Shown here in pieces: positions 60,949 through 64,000 of a stretch of 64,000 nucleotides of DNA (position 1 is the first letter of the stretch; each line of letters opens with the position of its first letter). The DNA comes from an uncultured Bacteroidota bacterium (GTDB lineage: Bacteria > Bacteroidota > Bacteroidia > Bacteroidales > P3): NCBI GenBank assembly GCA_902775135.1, contig CACYKY010000008.1, forward strand, positions 1 through 64,000, written 5' to 3'. Made by a program: the position numbers and the translations under genes. The notes under the pieces were generated by a model. That model worked only from the letters and a program-made list of their open reading frames with translations. It was not told the DNA's origin and searched no databases.

Positions 60949-60960
60949 GGTGAATAGACG

Positions 60961-61230
60961 TTAGTCCCACGGTAGAGACGGCTCGTTGGGATTGATATCA
61001 TCTTTAGTTAACATTGCACAGCATTTAGGGCAGCGACCCATCGCGTCTGCCTCGAATGTGCCATCGCATTCACATGTAGGTTCCCATCCCCATCCTCCGC
61101 TGAAATCCACCAGCTGAGCGCGTCCACAGAGGATACAGTACATCGTCCCTTGTCCGCTGCCCCCTACGCCATAGTTGCGCGTAAAAGTGTGTCCGCAATG
61201 GCGGCACCGTATGTTGTGAGAGATACCCAT
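60961..61230 (-). CDS. small double zinc-ribbon protein
   Basis: An 89-residue protein with two Cys4 zinc-binding modules. The first is CRHC (9-12) with CILC (32-35). The second is CEC (53-55) with CPKC (67-70). A glycine/aromatic loop (GGSGQGTMYC) lies within the first. No family is recognised. Its function could be nucleic-acid or protein binding. It is 12 nt upstream of vsr on the same strand and could be co-transcribed with it. Confidence 0.65.
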   Translation of the reverse strand: MGISHNIRCRHCGHTFTRNYGVGGSGQGTMYCILCGRAQLVDFSGGWGWEPTCECDGTFEADAMGRCPKCCAMLTKDDINPNEPSLPWD

Positions 61231-61456
61231 GAGATTGTTTTAGTAATGTTCTATTATTAGCACCGCACTTAAAACCTATAATTCTTATTTTTTTTCAAAA
61301 GTGCAACTTAATAATTCTCCAATTCTCTAATTCTTGATAAATAGAAGCACTTTTTTGGTGAAATAACGACAAGAGTGGATAATTATTGCATGGCTACAGA
61401 GACTTGCCTTTCTTCTACCCTCTACACGACTTCTCCAATCCATTTAGCGGTTGAAC

Positions 61457-61496
61457 AAAAAAAACACCGCGGTGGCGGTGCTAGTTGTTTTTTTTT
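61457..61496 (-). terminator. terminator after tRNA-Arg
   Basis: Read on the minus strand, CACCGC and GCGGTG form a stem around CACC followed by TTTTTTTT. It ends the infB/tRNA-Arg transcript. A poly-A stretch on the other side makes it potentially bidirectional. The remaining sequence 61231-61456 shows no gene. Confidence 0.8.
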
Positions 61497-61497
61497 G

Positions 61498-61569
61498 TAC
61501 CCCCTGGGGGAATCGAACCCTCATCTAAAGTTTAGGAAACTTCCGTTCTATCCGTTGAACTAAGGAGGC
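61498..61569 (-). tRNA. tRNA-Arg (anticodon CCT)
   Basis: A 72-nt cloverleaf on the minus strand. The acceptor stem is GCCTCCT with AGGGGGT, the D stem is GTTC/GAAC, and the anticodon stem GAAGT/ACTTT surrounds loop TTCCTAA, which gives anticodon CCT. The T arm is GAGGG-TTCGATT-CCCCC, with one A/C mismatch. The 3' CCA is not encoded. It reads AGG codons. It begins only 10 nt after the infB stop, so it is probably processed from the infB transcript. Confidence 0.9.
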
Positions 61570-61573
61570 AGCC

Positions 61574-61590
61574 GCAAACTTAGAGTTTGC
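61574..61590 (-). other. hairpin at the infB stop codon
   Basis: GCAAACT and AGTTTGC form a 7-bp stem with a 3-nt loop that covers the infB stop, between infB and the tRNA. It could help RNase processing of the shared transcript; it has no U tract. Confidence 0.5.
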
Positions 61591-64000
61591 GTTTGATTTC
61601 AATAACTTCGTAGGCTTCGACGATGTCGCCGACCTTGATGTCGTTGTAGTTTTCGATGTTCAGGCCGCAATCCTGACCGCTGACCACCTCTTTGACGTCG
61701 TCCTTGAAGCGCTTGAGGGAGGCAAGCTTGCCGGTGTAGACCACGATGCCGTCGCGGATGATGCGGATGCTGCTCTGACGGTTGATTTTGCCGTCAAGGC
61801 ACATACATCCGGCAATGGTGCCAACTTTGGAGATCTTGAAGGTCTCGCGGATCTCAAGGTTGGCCACGATCTTCTCCTGCGTCTCGGGGGCGAGCATGCC
61901 CTCGATGGCGTCTTTAAGCTCGTTGATGGCGTCGTAGATGATGCTGTACAGGCGAATGTCGATTTTCTCTGTCTCGGCCATCTTGCGGGCGCCCACAGAG
62001 GGACGCACCTGGAAACCGATGATGATGGCGTCGGAGGCCATGGCCAGCGTGACATCGTTTTCGGAGATCTGACCCACACCCTTATGGATGACATTAACCT
62101 GCACCTCGTCGGTACCCAGTTTGATGAGCGAGTCGCTGAGTGCTTCGACGGAACCGTCGACATCGCCCTTGACGATGATGTTGAGCTCCTTGAAGTTGCC
62201 GAGAGCGCGGCGGCGGCCGATCTCCTCGAGGGTGAGGTGTGTCTGGGTCCGGAGCCCCTGCTCGCGTGCCAGCTGGGTGCGTTTGGCGGCGATGTCCTTG
62301 GCTTCCTTCTCGTTTTCCATGACGTTGAAGGTGTCGCCTGCTTGGCAGGCGCCAGTGAGACCGAGGAGCAGCACGGGCTGCGAGGGGCCGGCGGACATGA
62401 CCTCCTGGTTGCGCTCGTTGTACATGGCGCGGACGCGTCCTGCTACAGCACCAGCAACGATGGGGTCGCCTTTGCGGATGGTGCCTTCCTGGACGAGGAG
62501 CTTGGCGATGTATCCGCGACCTTTGTCGAGGGCGCTCTCGATGACCACGCCTTTGGCGCGCTTGTTGGGGTTGCCCTTCAGTTCCATGATGTCGGCCTGG
62601 AGGATGACTTTCTCAAGTAGTTCCTCGACGCCGATGCCCTTCTTGGCGCTGATGTCCTGGCTTTGGTATTTACCGCCCCATTCCTCGACGAGGAGGTTCA
62701 TGTTGGCCAACTCAGTCTTGATGCGGTCGGGGTCGGCACCGGGTTTGTCAATCTTGTTGATGGCGAAGACGATGGGAACACCTGCCGACTGGGCGTGGTT
62801 GATGGCCTCGATGGTTTGCGGCATAATCTTGTCGTCGGCGGCGATGACAATGATGGCGATGTCGGTCATCTTGGCACCTCGGGCACGCATGGCCGTGAAG
62901 GCCTCGTGGCCGGGGGTGTCGAGGAAGGTGATCTTACGGCCGTCAGCGGTCTGCACCTCATAGGCACCGATGTGCTGGGTGATGCCGCCCGCCTCGCCGG
63001 CGATGACGTTGGTTTTGCGGATATAGTCGAGGAGTGAGGTCTTGCCATGGTCGACATGTCCCATGACGGTGATGATGGGATTGCGGGGTACGAGGTCTTC
63101 GGGGCGGTCCTCTTCCTCAATCTGATGCAGTGTATTCACCACATCCTCAGAGGCAAAGTTGACCTCGAATCCGAACTCGTCGGCGATGAGCTTGATGGTT
63201 TCGGCATCGAGGCGCTGGTTGATGCTGACGAAGATGCCAACGGACATGCAAGTGGCGATAATCTTGGTCACTGGTACGTTCATCATGGTGGCCAGCTCGT
63301 TGGCGGTGACGAATTCGGTCACCTGCAGCACATTCTGGCTTTCCATCTCGTGCATGAGCTCCTCTTCCATCTGGGCGTGGACCTTTTGGCGTTTCTCGCG
63401 GTTATGCTTGGAGGTCTTGGACTTGCCCAGGGGCGACAGGCGGGCGAGGGTGTCGCGAATCTGCTTCTCGATCTCGTTGTCGTCAATCTCCACTGGCTTC
63501 TTTTCCTCTTTCTTTTTCTTCTTCTTGCTGCCGTTGGCCTGCTGCATGGCAGCGTTCTTTTGGCTGTCCTTCTTGGCTTTTTCTTTCTCCTTGTTCTCCT
63601 TCTTGGCTACCTCGGCGCCAATCTTCTTCACTTCCTGGGCACTGACGACCTCTTTCTTGGTGTGTTTGCGTTTGCGTTTGCTGCCAGGGGTGTCGGCACC
63701 GTCCTTGGAGAACTGGCTGAGGTCGATTTTGTCGAGCACCTTGGGACCTTCGAGCTTGGTGTACTGTGTCTCGATGAATTCGGGCTCAGGTTTGGCGGGT
63801 TCGACGGGTTTGGCAGATTCGACGGGTATGGTGGGTTCGGGCTTTGGAGTCGGGGTATTGCTTTTGGGTTTGGCGGCAGCGGCGGGCGAGATGGCGGGTT
63901 CGCGTTTCTCGCCTTTCTTGCGTTTCTTTTTGTCGGGACGCATGCGCTGGTTGATGGCGCTGAGGTCCACGGTGCCCACTACCTTGAAGGGACTGTTGCT
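61580..64000 (-). CDS. infB: translation initiation factor IF-2 (5' end outside window)
   Basis: The last 806 residues of IF-2. The frame continues past the window edge with [20 protein letters not shown], so the N terminus is missing and no start can be assigned. The visible N-terminal part is the low-complexity Lys/Pro/Glu linker typical of Bacteroidota IF-2. The GTPase domain shows [22 protein letters not shown] and NKIDKPGA, followed by domains II-IV. IF-2 brings initiator tRNA to the 30S subunit. tRNA-Arg follows after 10 nt. Confidence 0.97.
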   Translation of the reverse strand, partial: SNSPFKVVGTVDLSAINQRMRPDKKKRKKGEKREPAISPAAAAKPKSNTPTPKPEPTIPVESAKPVEPAKPEPEFIETQYTKLEGPKVLDKIDLSQFSKDGADTPGSKRKRKHTKKEVVSAQEVKKIGAEVAKKENKEKEKAKKDSQKNAAMQQANGSKKKKKKEEKKPVEIDDNEIEKQIRDTLARLSPLGKSKTSKHNREKRQKVHAQMEEELMHEMESQNVLQVTEFVTANELATMMNVPVTKIIATCMSVGIFVSINQRLDAETIKLIADEFGFEVNFASEDVVNTLHQIEEEDRPEDLVPRNPIITVMGHVDHGKTSLLDYIRKTNVIAGEAGGITQHIGAYEVQTADGRKITFLDTPGHEAFTAMRARGAKMTDIAIIVIAADDKIMPQTIEAINHAQSAGVPIVFAINKIDKPGADPDRIKTELANMNLLVEEWGGKYQSQDISAKKGIGVEELLEKVILQADIMELKGNPNKRAKGVVIESALDKGRGYIAKLLVQEGTIRKGDPIVAGAVAGRVRAMYNERNQEVMSAGPSQPVLLLGLTGACQAGDTFNVMENEKEAKDIAAKRTQLAREQGLRTQTHLTLEEIGRRRALGNFKELNIIVKGDVDGSVEALSDSLIKLGTDEVQVNVIHKGVGQISENDVTLAMASDAIIIGFQVRPSVGARKMAETEKIDIRLYSIIYDAINELKDAIEGMLAPETQEKIVANLEIRETFKISKVGTIAGCMCLDGKINRQSSIRIIRDGIVVYTGKLASLKRFKDDVKEVVSGQDCGLNIENYNDIKVGDIVEAYEVIEIKRKL

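Noticed and set aside
6050..61575. A shared 12-mer AGGAGGCAGCCG between leader copy 2 and the tRNA-Arg/infB border
   Set aside because: It is short, only copy 2 matches fully, and the surrounding sequences are unrelated; chance is adequate.

Overview
The window looks like part of a chromosome from an anaerobic member of the Bacteroidales (Bacteroidota). The evidence is sequence-based. Promoters repeatedly follow the Bacteroidota pattern, with a TTG core about 19-20 nt upstream of TAnnTTTG. Marker families typical of the phylum are present: gldH beside holB, a PSP1-domain gene and a class A PBP; type III glutamine synthetase; PNGase F; C69 dipeptidase; and group B/C [FeFe] hydrogenases. Many lipoproteins also carry short lipobox signals. 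No name below order level can be supported from sequence alone.

Layout. 0-4 kb: the 3' end of a 5S rRNA (the end of an rRNA operon lying to the left), a terminator, a yraN-sigma-like pair, a HAD phosphatase and a 5'-truncated AAA+ ATPase pseudogene. 4-14 kb: an accessory stretch with a modular acidic protein, a protein made of six 20-residue repeats, a 64-aa protein, a DUF2779 nuclease-like protein and an AT-rich DUF262/DUF1524 (GmrSD-like) protein. These are followed by BspA-type LRR, Api92-like, 5'-nucleotidase-like and KAP NTPase genes. The two small genes are each preceded by a copy of the same 38-nt element. 14-22.7 kb: a serine hydrolase lipoprotein, two gene remnants, and a minus-strand glutamine-nitrogen cluster (DUF1846, glnN, pyrG, purF-type). 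22.8-30 kb: secreted hydrolases (C69 dipeptidase, PNGase F), then an ECF sigma / membrane protein / secreted protein / outer-membrane barrel module and a frameshifted CapA remnant. 30.3-35 kb: a four-gene [FeFe]-hydrogenase operon made of a 2Fe-2S ferredoxin, a PAS-containing sensory hydrogenase, a SpoIIE/PP2C phosphatase and a group B hydrogenase. 35-42 kb: the conserved holB-PSP1-gldH-PBP1A-rlmN block. 42-52 kb: cation/proton antiporter, S41 protease, O-antigen ligase-like protein, M16 protease, a membrane protein and a polysaccharide flippase. 52-58.6 kb: lepA, then a minus-strand FMN-binding / PqqD / HPr-kinase-like / signal-peptidase-VanZ cluster and a full-length CapA protein. 58.9-64 kb: a lipoprotein, an MGMT-type protein tail-to-tail with a Vsr endonuclease, a zinc-ribbon protein, tRNA-Arg(CCT) and infB (cut by the window end).

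Most notable points. (1) The 38-nt duplicated leader element, with pseudoknot-like pairing, in front of two small genes of a putative defence or conflict operon. (2) Broken partial copies of genes that are intact elsewhere in the same 64 kb (HAD, DUF1846, CapA), suggesting repeated partial duplication and decay. (3) A Vsr endonuclease carrying an in-frame insertion made of an intergenic-type palindrome plus A/T repeat. (4) A PqqD/HPrK-like/SipW-VanZ cluster with no visible precursor peptide. (5) The sensory hydrogenase-phosphatase-hydrogenase operon. No CRISPR array, integrase or insertion-sequence transposase was seen.
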